NCBI GenBank assembly: GCA_003132205.1 | Contig: PKWY01000047.1 | Location: 42,731 to 106,730, forward strand | Reading direction: 5' to 3' | Source: Acidimicrobiaceae bacterium | GTDB taxonomy: Bacteria > Actinomycetota > Acidimicrobiia > Acidimicrobiales > RAAP-2 | DNA: 64,000 bases | Part shown: positions 10,055 to 21,092 of the stretch, piece after piece | Numbering within the stretch: position 1 is the stretch's first letter | How the letters are laid out: each line of letters opens with the position of its first letter | Made by a program: the position numbers and the translations under genes | The notes under the pieces: model-generated | The model's database searches: none | Told to the model about the DNA's origin: nothing | Seen by the model: the letters and a program-made list of their open reading frames with translations, nothing else

Positions 10055-10999
10055 ATGATACCCAGCGCCCCTAAGGTTTCGGAGGTGATCACCGTTCTCA
10101 GTGGTGGCGTTGGCGCCGCACGACTCCTTCGAGCCCTCAGCGGCGAAATCGAACCACGCGAGATCTCCGCCATCGTGAACGTGGGCGACGACCTGGTGAT
10201 GCACGGGCTCACCATCTGCCCCGACCTCGACACCATCTCGTACACGCTCGCGGGGCTCAACAACGACCAGCTGGGCTGGGGACTCGCGGGCGAGACGTGG
10301 CGGGTCATGGACGAGCTGGCCGGGCTCGGGGGCGCCGCGTGGTTTCGCCTGGGCGATCGCGACCTGGCGACGCACCTCTACCGCTCGCAGCGACTGAGCG
10401 AAGGCGCCACCAAGACCGACGTCACCCGCGAGCTTTGCGAGCACTGGGGCGTCGAGATCACCCTGCTACCGGTGACCAATGACGAGATCGCCACCGTCTT
10501 CGACACTGAGATCGGCGTACTCAGCTTCCAGGAGTACTTCGTTCGCCACCACCACGGGGTGGTGGTGAAGGGCGTCTCGGTGCACGGCGTCACCGAATGC
10601 TCGCCCACCCACGAGGTCATCAGCGCCCTGGAGAAGAGCACACGCATCGTGATCGCCCCGTCGAACCCGTTGATCTCAATCGATCCCATCCTCCAGGTGC
10701 CCGGCGTCAGCGAGATACTGCGCGAACGAAGAGACGACGTCATCGCGGTGTCCCCGATCGTCAACGGCGCCGCTCTGAAGGGTCCCGCGGATCGGCTCCT
10801 GATCGAACTCGGTCACGAGGCGACGTGCGAAGGGGTCGCCGCCTTCTACCAAGGCATCATCGGGACCTTCGTCATCGATGAGGTCGACGCCCGTCACGCC
10901 GCGAACATCGAATCTCGTGGTATCAAGGTTCGCGTGACCACCACGATCATGGCCGAGCCGGAGAACGCCCGGCGCCTCGCGCGGGCGGTGCTCGCGTGA
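10055..10999 (+). CDS. fbiA: 2-phospho-L-lactate (phosphoenolpyruvate) transferase, coenzyme F420 biosynthesis
   Basis: ITVLSGGVGAARLLRAL...NVGDDLVMHGLTICPDLDTISYTLAG...PSNPLISIDPIL; true start may be GTG at 10085. Confidence 0.93.
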   Translation: MIPSAPKVSEVITVLSGGVGAARLLRALSGEIEPREISAIVNVGDDLVMHGLTICPDLDTISYTLAGLNNDQLGWGLAGETWRVMDELAGLGGAAWFRLGDRDLATHLYRSQRLSEGATKTDVTRELCEHWGVEITLLPVTNDEIATVFDTEIGVLSFQEYFVRHHHGVVVKGVSVHGVTECSPTHEVISALEKSTRIVIAPSNPLISIDPILQVPGVSEILRERRDDVIAVSPIVNGAALKGPADRLLIELGHEATCEGVAAFYQGIIGTFVIDEVDARHAANIESRGIKVRVTTTIMAEPENARRLARAVLA

Positions 11000-11706
11000 A
11001 CGAGCTTCGCGTCATTCCCGTGCGCGGCGTGGGACCCGTCGTCGGGGGTGACGACCTGGTGACGCTGCTACTCGACGCGCTCGACGCCCAGGGACTCCCC
11101 CTCGAGCACCACGACCTCGTCATCGTGACGAGCAAGGTCGTCTCCAAGTCCGAGGGCCGTGTCGTCCACTTCGACGGCACCGAAGAGCACAAGATCGCCC
11201 TCATCGAGCAGGAAGCCAAACGCGTACTTCGCCGTCGAGGGCCGCTGCGAATCACCGAGACCGAGCACGGGTTCATCAACGCCAACGCCGGCATCGACCT
11301 CTCCAACACCGTGGAGGGAACCGCGGTGCTGCTGCCCAGGGAGCCCGACCGCTCCGCTCGGCGCATGCGCGCCGAGATTCGAAGGCGCCGTGACGTCGAC
11401 GTCGCGGTGGTCGTCACCGACACCTTCGGACGCGTGTGGCGACAAGGGGTCACCGACGTGGCCCTCGGATCGGCGGGGATCATTCCGGTCCTGGACCTTC
11501 GCGGATCAACCGACGCCAACGGACGCCTGCTCGAAGCGACCGAGGTCGCCATCGTCGACGAGATCGCGGGCGCCGCGAACCTGGTGCTCGGAAAGGCGAT
11601 GGGCACGCCCTTCGCCGTGCTTCGCGGCCTCGACGAGTCGTATTTCGGCGAGGGCTCGGTTAGCCAAGACGTCATTCGTTCCGCGAACGAAGACCTTTTT
11701 CGTTAG
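10996..11706 (+). CDS. cofE: Coenzyme F420-0:L-glutamate ligase (CofE-domain only)
   Basis: VTSKVVSKSEGRVV...ETEHGFINANAGIDLSN...VVVTDTFGRVWRQGVTDVALGSAGI; 236 aa, no C-terminal nitroreductase-like domain; overlaps fbiA by GTGA. Confidence 0.9.
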   Translation: MNELRVIPVRGVGPVVGGDDLVTLLLDALDAQGLPLEHHDLVIVTSKVVSKSEGRVVHFDGTEEHKIALIEQEAKRVLRRRGPLRITETEHGFINANAGIDLSNTVEGTAVLLPREPDRSARRMRAEIRRRRDVDVAVVVTDTFGRVWRQGVTDVALGSAGIIPVLDLRGSTDANGRLLEATEVAIVDEIAGAANLVLGKAMGTPFAVLRGLDESYFGEGSVSQDVIRSANEDLFR

Positions 11707-12732
11707 TTAGACGCCGCCCAGGCGCACGTCACCCGAGAGCTGGGAATGCGCCTCGACGTGCACGCTGGCCCCCACCACGCAGGTGGCACCCAGGTCTGAA
11801 AAGGCGCCGATCACCGCGTGGTGGCCAATGATGGAGAAACGAACCTGGGCGTCGTTCTGGATCACCACGCCAGGCAGCAGCACCGAATTCTCCAGCACCA
11901 CGTTCGCCTTCACCACGCAGTTACGATCGACCACGGAGTTGATGAGCGTGGCACTCGGATCCACGGTGCTCGAAGGATGAATCCAGCACCCGTCGACGAC
12001 GTCCTTTACCAGGTGATTCCGGAATCTCCCGAGCAGGAAATCAACATTGGCCTGCAGAAAGGCCTGCGGAGTGCCGGTGTCCAGCCAGTAGGCGTCGTCG
12101 CGCATGGCGTAGAGCGTCCCCTCGGCGGCGAGTTCGGGGAAGGTGTCGCGCTCCACGCTCACCCGTCCCGTTGGAGCGATTCGATCGAGGACGCTGGGTT
12201 CGAAGACGTACGTGCCCGCGTTGATCAGATTGGTCGGCGCCTCGTCACGCGAGGGCTTCTCGACGAAGGCGATCACGCGTCCATCCGGCGTCGTCGGCAC
12301 GACGCCGAATCGTGACGGATCATCGACCGCATGCAGGGCGATGGTTGCCTGTGCGCCGTGGTCGCGGTGGAACTTGATCAGCTTCGTGATGTCGAGATCG
12401 GTGATGACGTCGCCGTTCAGTACGAGGAACGTCTCGTCGATCTGCGCGAAGGTCGCGGCGAAGCGGATCGCTCCCGACGTGTCGAGCGGCTCGGGCTCGA
12501 CGGCGTAGGTCACGTTCACCCCGCGGATCACGCCGCTCGGGTAGGCCTCGATGAACTGGTCCGGCAGATACCCGAGCGCCAGCACGGCGTCGGTGATGCC
12601 GTGCTCGGAGAGGGCGTCCATGACGCACTCGATCATCGGCACGCCCACGATGGGCAGCATCTGCTTCGGCGTCTCGTACGTCAGGGGGCGCAGTCTTGTC
12701 CCGACCCCGCCAACGAGGATGACGGACTTCAA
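11707..12732 (-). CDS. Mannose-1-phosphate guanylyltransferase/sugar nucleotidyltransferase with LbH tail
   Basis: MKSVILVGGVGTRLRPLTYETPKQMLPIVG; C-terminal hexapeptide-like repeats; next to fbiA/cofE as in mycobacteria. Confidence 0.85.
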   Translation of the reverse strand: MKSVILVGGVGTRLRPLTYETPKQMLPIVGVPMIECVMDALSEHGITDAVLALGYLPDQFIEAYPSGVIRGVNVTYAVEPEPLDTSGAIRFAATFAQIDETFLVLNGDVITDLDITKLIKFHRDHGAQATIALHAVDDPSRFGVVPTTPDGRVIAFVEKPSRDEAPTNLINAGTYVFEPSVLDRIAPTGRVSVERDTFPELAAEGTLYAMRDDAYWLDTGTPQAFLQANVDFLLGRFRNHLVKDVVDGCWIHPSSTVDPSATLINSVVDRNCVVKANVVLENSVLLPGVVIQNDAQVRFSIIGHHAVIGAFSDLGATCVVGASVHVEAHSQLSGDVRLGGV

Positions 12733-12734
12733 GT

Positions 12735-13520
12735 TCAGCCCTTCGTCGTGGTTGTCGTTGTCTTCGTCGTGGTGGTGGTGCCCGGCGCGGCGGTCGTCGT
12801 GGTCGACGCCGTGGTGGTGGTGGTCGTCGTGCTGGAGCTCGCGACGTCCTTCACCATGTTGTTGACCGTGATCTGCTGGGGCAGCATCGGAGTCACTCCC
12901 TTGGGATCAAAGGCCATGACGACGCGCATCTCCTCGGAGAGCTTGATCGACGACGGGTTCGTCGTGATGACGGGCGTCTTCTGTCCGAACGAGGTCCAGT
13001 AGGCGTACTCGATCTGGCCGGTCTGGCCCGGGTACTTCGACGACTTGGCGCAGGTGGAGCCGTTGCGGTAGGTCGTTGCCGCGCTGGACTTCGATCCGCT
13101 CGGAATCGTCAACTGGGTCGAACTGGCGACCATGCCCGGATACTCGTTCGCGAACTGCGCGAGGGTGGCGTTGTTCCCGGCGTCAGCAGATGTCACGGGG
13201 CTGATCCTCACGACGTTGGCGGCCCGGACGGTGAGGCCGCCGGTGGACGTCGGGTCGGTGGCGAGGAATGGAAGGTACTTGCCGCACGCCTGGACTGAAA
13301 GTCCCGCGTACCAGGTCGTGCCGATCGCGGGGGGAGCCCCCTTGGCCTTCTTGCCCGGGTGCTGGTAGTCGTAGCGGGCCAGCACGGTCGCCACCAGACC
13401 GAGGACGACGATCACGACAAGGATGCCGTAATAGTTCCCCGGACGAGACTTCTTGTAGGCCTTGCCGCCTCCCGACGACCCGACCCTGCTTACCCATTTA
13501 CCTGTTGCGCTCTTAGCCAC
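12735..13520 (-). CDS. Single-pass membrane protein with Thr-rich C-terminus, function unknown
   Basis: TM segment YYGILVVIVVLGLVATVLARY; C-terminal TTTTTTTASTTTT tail; GTG start chosen because the longer ORF runs into the tRNA. Confidence 0.6.
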   Translation of the reverse strand: MAKSATGKWVSRVGSSGGGKAYKKSRPGNYYGILVVIVVLGLVATVLARYDYQHPGKKAKGAPPAIGTTWYAGLSVQACGKYLPFLATDPTSTGGLTVRAANVVRISPVTSADAGNNATLAQFANEYPGMVASSTQLTIPSGSKSSAATTYRNGSTCAKSSKYPGQTGQIEYAYWTSFGQKTPVITTNPSSIKLSEEMRVVMAFDPKGVTPMLPQQITVNNMVKDVASSSTTTTTTTASTTTTAAPGTTTTTKTTTTTTKG

Positions 13521-13562
13521 GGGGGCAACGCTACTAAAGAATTGGACCCGGCAGACTCCGCG

Positions 13563-13636
13563 TAGGGGCGAAGGGACTCGAACCCTCACTGGAGGCGGTT
13601 TAAGCGCCCTGCCTCTGCCAATTGGGCTACGCCCCC
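13563..13636 (-). tRNA. tRNA-Leu (anticodon UAA), short variable loop
   Basis: Manual fold of GGGGGCG TA GCCCAATTGGCAGAGGC A GGGCG-CTTAAAC-CGCCT CCAGT GAGGG-TTCGAGT-CCCTT CGCCCCT A; Leu-type 3-bp D-stem and A73, only 5-nt variable loop; no encoded CCA. Confidence 0.9.
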
Positions 13637-13724
13637 ACGCGCAGATGTCGCGCTGTAACCGTAACGCAATCTAATGACGGGTGGAACTACCTGTCTTCGT
13701 ACGTTCACTAACTAGGCTGAATGC

Positions 13725-14894
13725 ATGATTCGCGTGCGTCGTCGGGGCACGACTCGATCAATTCCCCTGTTGGTAATGGCCGCCGTGGTTATTGGCGCCC
13801 TGATGCTGCCGGCGGCGGCCCAGGGCCAAACCATCGCCCAGACCCAACAGGAGATAGCCAACCTCTCCGCCGAACTCTCCCAACAGGAGAAGACCAGCGA
13901 GATAACGGCAAATGCCTACGACGCCGCCAAGTCAGACCTCGTCACCTTGAACATCAACATCGCCAATCTCCAGGCCAAGGAAGTCAAAACACGCGCGTCC
14001 ATCAAGAAGACCTCCGCGCAGCTGGTGACCGCGGTGGTGCGCGCCTACGTCGACGGCGCGGCCGACGCGCAGATACTCTCGCTGTTCAATCAAAACGTGA
14101 CCCAGAGCGACGCCCGCACCGTCTACGAGAACCAGGTGATTGGCGATCTCAACAAACTCCGCAACACGCTCGAGTCTGAGAAGAAGTCACTCGACACGAC
14201 CATCGCCGACGTCGCCGCCCAGCGATCGAAGGTCCAGCAGCAAGAGATCAACATGCAGAACCTCCTCGCGCAGAACGTGCAGAATGAGAACGCCACGCGC
14301 TCCACGCTCAACGAGGTGACGGCGAAACTCAAGACCGAGATCATCGCCTACGAGATAAAGGTCGGCGTGATCGCGGCGAAGGAGCACAACCTCTCCGGCG
14401 AAGCCTCCGCCGTGGCCGCCGCTTCAGCCGTCGGCGGCCAGTCCGCCGCCAACCTCGTCATCGCCGCCATCCAGGCCGCCACTCCCCCGGTCATCACCGG
14501 AACGGCCGCGGGCTCGGCCCAAGGGCTCGCGGCCCTCAAATGGGCAAAGAGCCAGATCGGCGTCCCTTACGTCTGGGGCGGCGAGACGCCCGGCGTCGGA
14601 TTCGACTGCTCGGGACTCGTCCAGTGGGCCTGGGCCAAGGCCGGCTTCACTATTCCTCGCACTACCGAAGAGCAGTACTCTGCACTGCGCCATATTCCGC
14701 TCAGCCAGCTCCAACCAGGCGACCTTCTCTTCTACTACAACCTCGACGGCGACCGCCAGGTCGACCACGTCGTGATGTACGCCGGCAGTGGCAACTGGGG
14801 CACGGACACGATCATCGCCGCCGCCCACACGGGCACCAACGTCAGCTTGGCGCCGATCTTCACCTTCGGTCTGACTGGTGCAGCTCGGCCGTAA
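13725..14894 (+). CDS. NlpC/P60-family peptidoglycan endopeptidase with N-terminal coiled coil (RipA-like)
   Basis: Signal peptide, coiled-coil, then GVPYVWGGETPGVGFDCSGLVQWAWAKAG...LQPGDLLFYYN...DHVVMYAG. Confidence 0.9.
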   Translation: MIRVRRRGTTRSIPLLVMAAVVIGALMLPAAAQGQTIAQTQQEIANLSAELSQQEKTSEITANAYDAAKSDLVTLNINIANLQAKEVKTRASIKKTSAQLVTAVVRAYVDGAADAQILSLFNQNVTQSDARTVYENQVIGDLNKLRNTLESEKKSLDTTIADVAAQRSKVQQQEINMQNLLAQNVQNENATRSTLNEVTAKLKTEIIAYEIKVGVIAAKEHNLSGEASAVAAASAVGGQSAANLVIAAIQAATPPVITGTAAGSAQGLAALKWAKSQIGVPYVWGGETPGVGFDCSGLVQWAWAKAGFTIPRTTEEQYSALRHIPLSQLQPGDLLFYYNLDGDRQVDHVVMYAGSGNWGTDTIIAAAHTGTNVSLAPIFTFGLTGAARP

Positions 14895-15836
14895 GTGAGA
14901 ATCTGTACCATCGAACTCTCAATTATCATCCCCGCGTACAACGAAGCCGCTCGCCTGGCGAATGGCTACGAGCGTCTGCGTCCGGTGCTCGATGAGATGG
15001 ACCTGGCGACGACCGAGATCGTCGTCATCGACGACGGATCGGCCGACTCGACCTTGAAGGCGGCGCACGACGTCTACGGCCACCTTCCCGAGACCTTGTT
15101 CGTCCAGCAGCCCCGCAACTTCGGCAAAGGTGCCGCGGTGCGCCTCGGCATCGCGCTCGCGCGGGGCGCCAACGTCATCGCCGCCGACGCCGACATGGCG
15201 ATCGACCCGTCGCACTTCCCGGAGATAGTCAGCGCCCTCAAGGACAGCCCGCTCGCTCCCGGTTCGCGCACCAGCGACGGGCGGATCAGCTACGAATCTG
15301 CGCTTCGCACGATCGCCGGCGGCGCCTTTCACCAGCTCGTTCGCCACTACGCCCGCACTGACGTGCGCGATACCCAGTGCGGCTGCAAGGGCTTCCAGCT
15401 CGGGCCCGCCCGCGTGCTGGGGCTGCTCGGGATGATCGACGGCTTCGCCTACGACGCCGAGATCTTCTTCCTCGCCGACCAGCTGGGCCTCGGGGTCCAC
15501 CCCGTTCCCGTCGAGTGGGACGACGTGGGCGGCTCGTCTGTGAAGGTGAGCCGGGTTTCGTTCAACATGCTGAGGGACCTGCGCCACCTGTCAAGGACCC
15601 ACTACGAGAATCCCGTCGTCGAGTTCGCAGCCGACGCCGACGCGCGCGCGATCGGCCTGGCCGCCCGCCAGGCCCGCGTCCAGGGTCTGGCCATAGCCAG
15701 GGGGGAAAGCAACGCGCTACTCGTGCTGCCCAGGGACGGCGCGCTCGCCGGGCTCGCCATCGCCGAGGCGCTGCACGGGACGCTTCGAACCACGGGCCTG
15801 GACGAACTTCGAGACAGGACCTACGAGGCCGTTTAG
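14895..15836 (+). CDS. Dolichol-phosphate-mannose synthase-like GT2 glycosyltransferase
   Basis: LSIIIPAYNEAARL...VVIDDGSADST...NFGKGAAVRLGIALARG...AADADMAIDP; CGCKGFQ. Confidence 0.87.
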   Translation: MRICTIELSIIIPAYNEAARLANGYERLRPVLDEMDLATTEIVVIDDGSADSTLKAAHDVYGHLPETLFVQQPRNFGKGAAVRLGIALARGANVIAADADMAIDPSHFPEIVSALKDSPLAPGSRTSDGRISYESALRTIAGGAFHQLVRHYARTDVRDTQCGCKGFQLGPARVLGLLGMIDGFAYDAEIFFLADQLGLGVHPVPVEWDDVGGSSVKVSRVSFNMLRDLRHLSRTHYENPVVEFAADADARAIGLAARQARVQGLAIARGESNALLVLPRDGALAGLAIAEALHGTLRTTGLDELRDRTYEAV

Positions 15837-16462
15837 TCGCTGTCTGGCAACAGCCAGTTCGCCACGAGCTCGGGAGCGCGGTCGCTCCACTCTTCGGCGG
15901 TGATGGCGTAACGGGCGTGGTCCTCCCAGGCGCCGTCGATCTCCAGGTACCTCTCCGCCACGCCCTCGAAGCGCAGTCCGAGTTTCTCCACCACCCGGCG
16001 TGACGGGGCGTTGCGCGGGATGATGTTGATCTCGATGCGATGCAGGCGAAGCGACTCGAACGCGTAGTGCATCATCGTCACGACCGCCTCGGGCATGAGG
16101 CCCCTGCCCGCCGCCGCCTCGTCGATCCAGTAGCCGATGTAGGCGGACTGCAGCGGTCCGCGCTGAATGTTTGACAGGGTGATCTCACCCACGAAGCGCC
16201 CCTGCAAGAAGATCCCGAACCCGAAGCCGGTGCCCATCTGGCGCTCGCGTTCGCGAATGGCGCAGCGGCTCACGAAGCTTCGCTGATCCTCGGCGAGGTG
16301 CGCCGAGTGCGCCGAGCGGGGTTCCCACTTCAACAGCCAGTCGTGGCAACGCTCGCGCACCTCGTACCAGCCCTCGTAGTCCTGCTCGGTCATGGTGCGA
16401 AGCAGCACGCGCCGCCCGTGCAGCGAAATTGGCGAATAGATGGAACTACGCGTCGTCACCAT
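15833..16462 (-). CDS. GNAT-family N-acetyltransferase (RimJ-like)
   Basis: LHGRRVLLRTMTEQDYEGWYEV...YWIDEAAAGRGLMPEAVVTMMHYAFESLRLHRIEINIIPRNAPSRRVVEKLGLRFEG. Confidence 0.88.
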   Translation of the reverse strand: MVTTRSSIYSPISLHGRRVLLRTMTEQDYEGWYEVRERCHDWLLKWEPRSAHSAHLAEDQRSFVSRCAIRERERQMGTGFGFGIFLQGRFVGEITLSNIQRGPLQSAYIGYWIDEAAAGRGLMPEAVVTMMHYAFESLRLHRIEINIIPRNAPSRRVVEKLGLRFEGVAERYLEIDGAWEDHARYAITAEEWSDRAPELVANWLLPDSD

Positions 16463-16512
16463 GGAGGAGTCCTCACCCCTCCATAGTTACAGGATTTGCC
16501 AGTTGTCGCACA

Positions 16513-17433
16513 CTACGGCAGGAGCGACAGCGTAATGCCGTCGAGGATGTCGTTCTCCGAGCTCAGGAGTTCGTTTGCGTGGAGGCGCTCCATCACCGCA
16601 TCGAGCACGTACAGCCCCGCGGTCAGAACGTCCTCGCGGCCAGCGACCATGCCGGGGCGCGCGAGTCGCTCCTGGGGAGTTTCACGGCCAAGGGTGTCGC
16701 GCCACTCGTCGACCGTCTCTTTCGTGATCACACGGTGATGCACGGCGTTTCGGTCGTAAGTGACGAGTCCGGCGTCCAACTGGGCGAGCGTCGCCACCGT
16801 TCCGGCGAGACCGATCAGGCGAACGTTGCCCACCAGCTCCTCGAACACGGGCTCGGCCTTCCACGCCTTCTCGAGCTCGCCCGCGATCATGGTCCGAGCG
16901 GCGGCGTCGCTGTCGGGCCTCACGACGCCGCTGCCGAGCGCCCGTTCGGTCACCCGCACGCACCCCAGCTGCATCGAGTAACTGTGCATCGTGTCGTGAA
17001 GGACTACGGCCAGTTCGGTCGATCCCCCGCCGATGTCGATGATCAGCGTGGGGCGCACGTCCGGCGCCAGGTCGGCGGTCGCCCCCGAGTAGGACAACGT
17101 CGCCTCCTCATTCCCGGTGAGTATCCTCGCCTCGACACCGGTGATGTCGTGCGCCCGTTGGAGGAACTCGGGTCCGTTGGTCGCGTCGCGCACCGCCGAG
17201 GTCGCGACCAGCAGCCCACGTTGGACTTCGAGCTCGTCCATGTAGGCGCGGTACTCGCCCAGCACGTCGTAGGAGCGCTGCAATGCCTCGCGGGTGAGCG
17301 TGCCCGACGAGTCAACCCCTTGGCTGAGCCGCGTGATGCGCATCTCGCGACGCAGCGCCACGTTGGACGAGCTCGCGATCAGGAGTCGCGTGGAGTTGCT
17401 GCCGCAGTCGAGGGCGGCGACGACGTCAGCCAC
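16513..17433 (-). CDS. Ppx/GppA-family exopolyphosphatase
   Basis: VVAALDCGSNSTRLLIA...TSAVRDATNG...LIIDIGGGSTELAV...GLAGTVATLAQLD. Confidence 0.92.
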   Translation of the reverse strand: MADVVAALDCGSNSTRLLIASSSNVALRREMRITRLSQGVDSSGTLTREALQRSYDVLGEYRAYMDELEVQRGLLVATSAVRDATNGPEFLQRAHDITGVEARILTGNEEATLSYSGATADLAPDVRPTLIIDIGGGSTELAVVLHDTMHSYSMQLGCVRVTERALGSGVVRPDSDAAARTMIAGELEKAWKAEPVFEELVGNVRLIGLAGTVATLAQLDAGLVTYDRNAVHHRVITKETVDEWRDTLGRETPQERLARPGMVAGREDVLTAGLYVLDAVMERLHANELLSSENDILDGITLSLLP

Positions 17434-17907
17434 GAACGTCCTCGATCACCAATTCGGGCAGGCCCACCGCATCCGCGACCAGGGCACCGACCGGATCATC
17501 GGCCCCGACAAGGAAATTCGCCATGTGGGCGTGCAGGCACTTGATGCCGACCCTCGTGCCGCCGACCCCGCCCGACGCCTGGACACCACTGGTACGCACC
17601 GTCGCCGCTTGGCGACGCTTCTGGTACTCGTCGTGGGTGCGCTGCAGGGCTTCAGCGTCCACCATCTCCTCGAATCGGTGCACCCCCCCGTTGCTCTCGA
17701 GCCGGCTCACGGCGTCGTGCAGTTCCGAGTCCACCAGCCAGTACAGGGTCGGCATCGGGGTCCCGTCGCGCAGGTGAGGCTCGTTCTCGATGACGACGGG
17801 GCGGCCGTCGCTTCGCCGCACGACGACGGCGCAACGTCCCGAAAGCGCACGCCCTAGGAGTTCCTCCACCGCGGCGAGGTCATCGGGTGACGCATCGTGG
17901 AATGTGC

Positions 17908-17911
<4 letters not shown>
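17426..17911 (-). CDS. DUF501 domain-containing protein
   Basis: LGRALSGRCAVVVRRSDGRPVVIENEPHLRDGTPMPTLYWLVD...GVQASGGVGGTRVGIKCLHAH; between DivIC-like and ppx genes; TTG start overlaps upstream stop. Confidence 0.88.
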
Positions 17912-19669
<1,758 letters not shown>

Positions 19670-19685
19670 CTAGGCCTCAAGGCTA

Positions 19686-21092
19686 CTAGCCGGACGATGA
19701 TTGCCCTTTTGAGCGTTCCTCGATGGTCCGTATCTCTTCGCGCAGGTGTCGCGCCCTCTCTCGAAGCACTCCTTCGAGGTCGACGCCCGCCCACTGCGCG
19801 GCACCCAGCAGCGACACGAGCGCGTCGCCCCACTGGGTCGCGACGTCCGACGACGACTCCGAGTCGTCGGCGCTCGCGCCCGCGAATGGGATTTCGCCAA
19901 GGGCGCGCACCGCGCTGTCGCGCGCATCCCTGCCGCTCAGCGGTGCCTGGTCGACGAGCGCGGCCTTGCGCAGGAGCTTCGCGTAGAGGGTGAGCGCGGG
20001 CAACTGCCACGCGATGCCGTCGGTGATGCTTTCGCGACCCTTCTCCTTCTTCTTCAGCACCTCCCAACGAGAGGCCACGTCGTTCGATCCGCTCACCTGG
20101 ACGTCGCCAAAGACGTGCGGGTGGCGGTACGTCAACTTGTCGCGCACCGCATCGGCGATGGTGGCGAAGTTGAACAAGCCTTCTTCGTCGCCCAGCTCCG
20201 CGTGAAAGACGATCTGGAAGAGAAGATCGCCGAGCTCCTCTTCCACGTGGGCGACCGCCTCGTCGCTCGGCTCGGCGCCCTCGCCGGCCCGCACGAATGC
20301 CTCGAGGGCGTCGATCGTTTCGTACGCCTCTTCCAGGAGATGACGGGTGAGCGAGGCGTGGGTCTGCTCCTGGTCCCACGGGCACTCGGCGCGAAGCCGG
20401 CGCATGAAACTCACGAGGTCGTCCATTGCCTCGCCAGCCGTTCTCAGGCCTTCCACCCAGAGCGACGTCAGGTGATCGGCGTCTTCGAAGGTCACGAGCT
20501 CGCTCGCGGGCATCTCGGCGATGACCTGGTCGCTGAGTCCCAGGTGGTGCAGCACCGTCACGATGGTGTGCGCCGGCAACCGGTCGGCGACGCTCGCCAT
20601 GACCTCGGGCGCGTAGGTCTGCAGTATCAGCAGCGGTCCCGGACCGCGCAGCGGCTCACTCGACCCGAGCGCGTCCACGATGCGCAGCCCGACCGACATG
20701 GGATCGCGGCCGAGCGCCGCGCACGCGACGTCGATCACCGACACGGCGGGCTCGCAGACCGTGCGGACGTTCGGATTCATTCGAAGCAGCTCGACGGTGC
20801 GTTCGGCGACGACCGGCGAGCCCGGAACGACGTACACGACCTCGCCGTTCGGCGACGTGGTGGCGAGGCCCACGAGATCCTCCACGATCCTCGCGTACAG
20901 CTCCTCGAACGAGTCGGCTTCCTCGTACCACTGGTCGTAACTCGCCACGTCGCCCAGTTGGCCGGCGCCGGGGTGCACGCGGGTGCGAAGCCGCACCACC
21001 GGTGACTCCCTGATCAGCCGAAGCGACCGCTGGGTCGCTAGGCCGAGATCACCCGGTCCGAGTCCGACGACGCGAACCGTTGGCTGATTCAC
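19686..21092 (-). CDS. mazG: MazG nucleoside triphosphate pyrophosphohydrolase fused to N-terminal tetrapyrrole-methylase-like domain
   Basis: VRVVGLGPGDLGLAT...VVYVVPGSPVVAERTV; MRRLRAECPWDQEQTHASLTRHLLEEAYE...EEELGDLLFQIVFHAEL. Confidence 0.93.
   Translation of the reverse strand: MNQPTVRVVGLGPGDLGLATQRSLRLIRESPVVRLRTRVHPGAGQLGDVASYDQWYEEADSFEELYARIVEDLVGLATTSPNGEVVYVVPGSPVVAERTVELLRMNPNVRTVCEPAVSVIDVACAALGRDPMSVGLRIVDALGSSEPLRGPGPLLILQTYAPEVMASVADRLPAHTIVTVLHHLGLSDQVIAEMPASELVTFEDADHLTSLWVEGLRTAGEAMDDLVSFMRRLRAECPWDQEQTHASLTRHLLEEAYETIDALEAFVRAGEGAEPSDEAVAHVEEELGDLLFQIVFHAELGDEEGLFNFATIADAVRDKLTYRHPHVFGDVQVSGSNDVASRWEVLKKKEKGRESITDGIAWQLPALTLYAKLLRKAALVDQAPLSGRDARDSAVRALGEIPFAGASADDSESSSDVATQWGDALVSLLGAAQWAGVDLEGVLRERARHLREEIRTIEERSKGQSSSG

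Noticed and set aside
12736-12840. gtcgtcgtggt low-complexity DNA as regulatory repeat
   Set aside because: Explained by the encoded poly-Thr C-terminal tail
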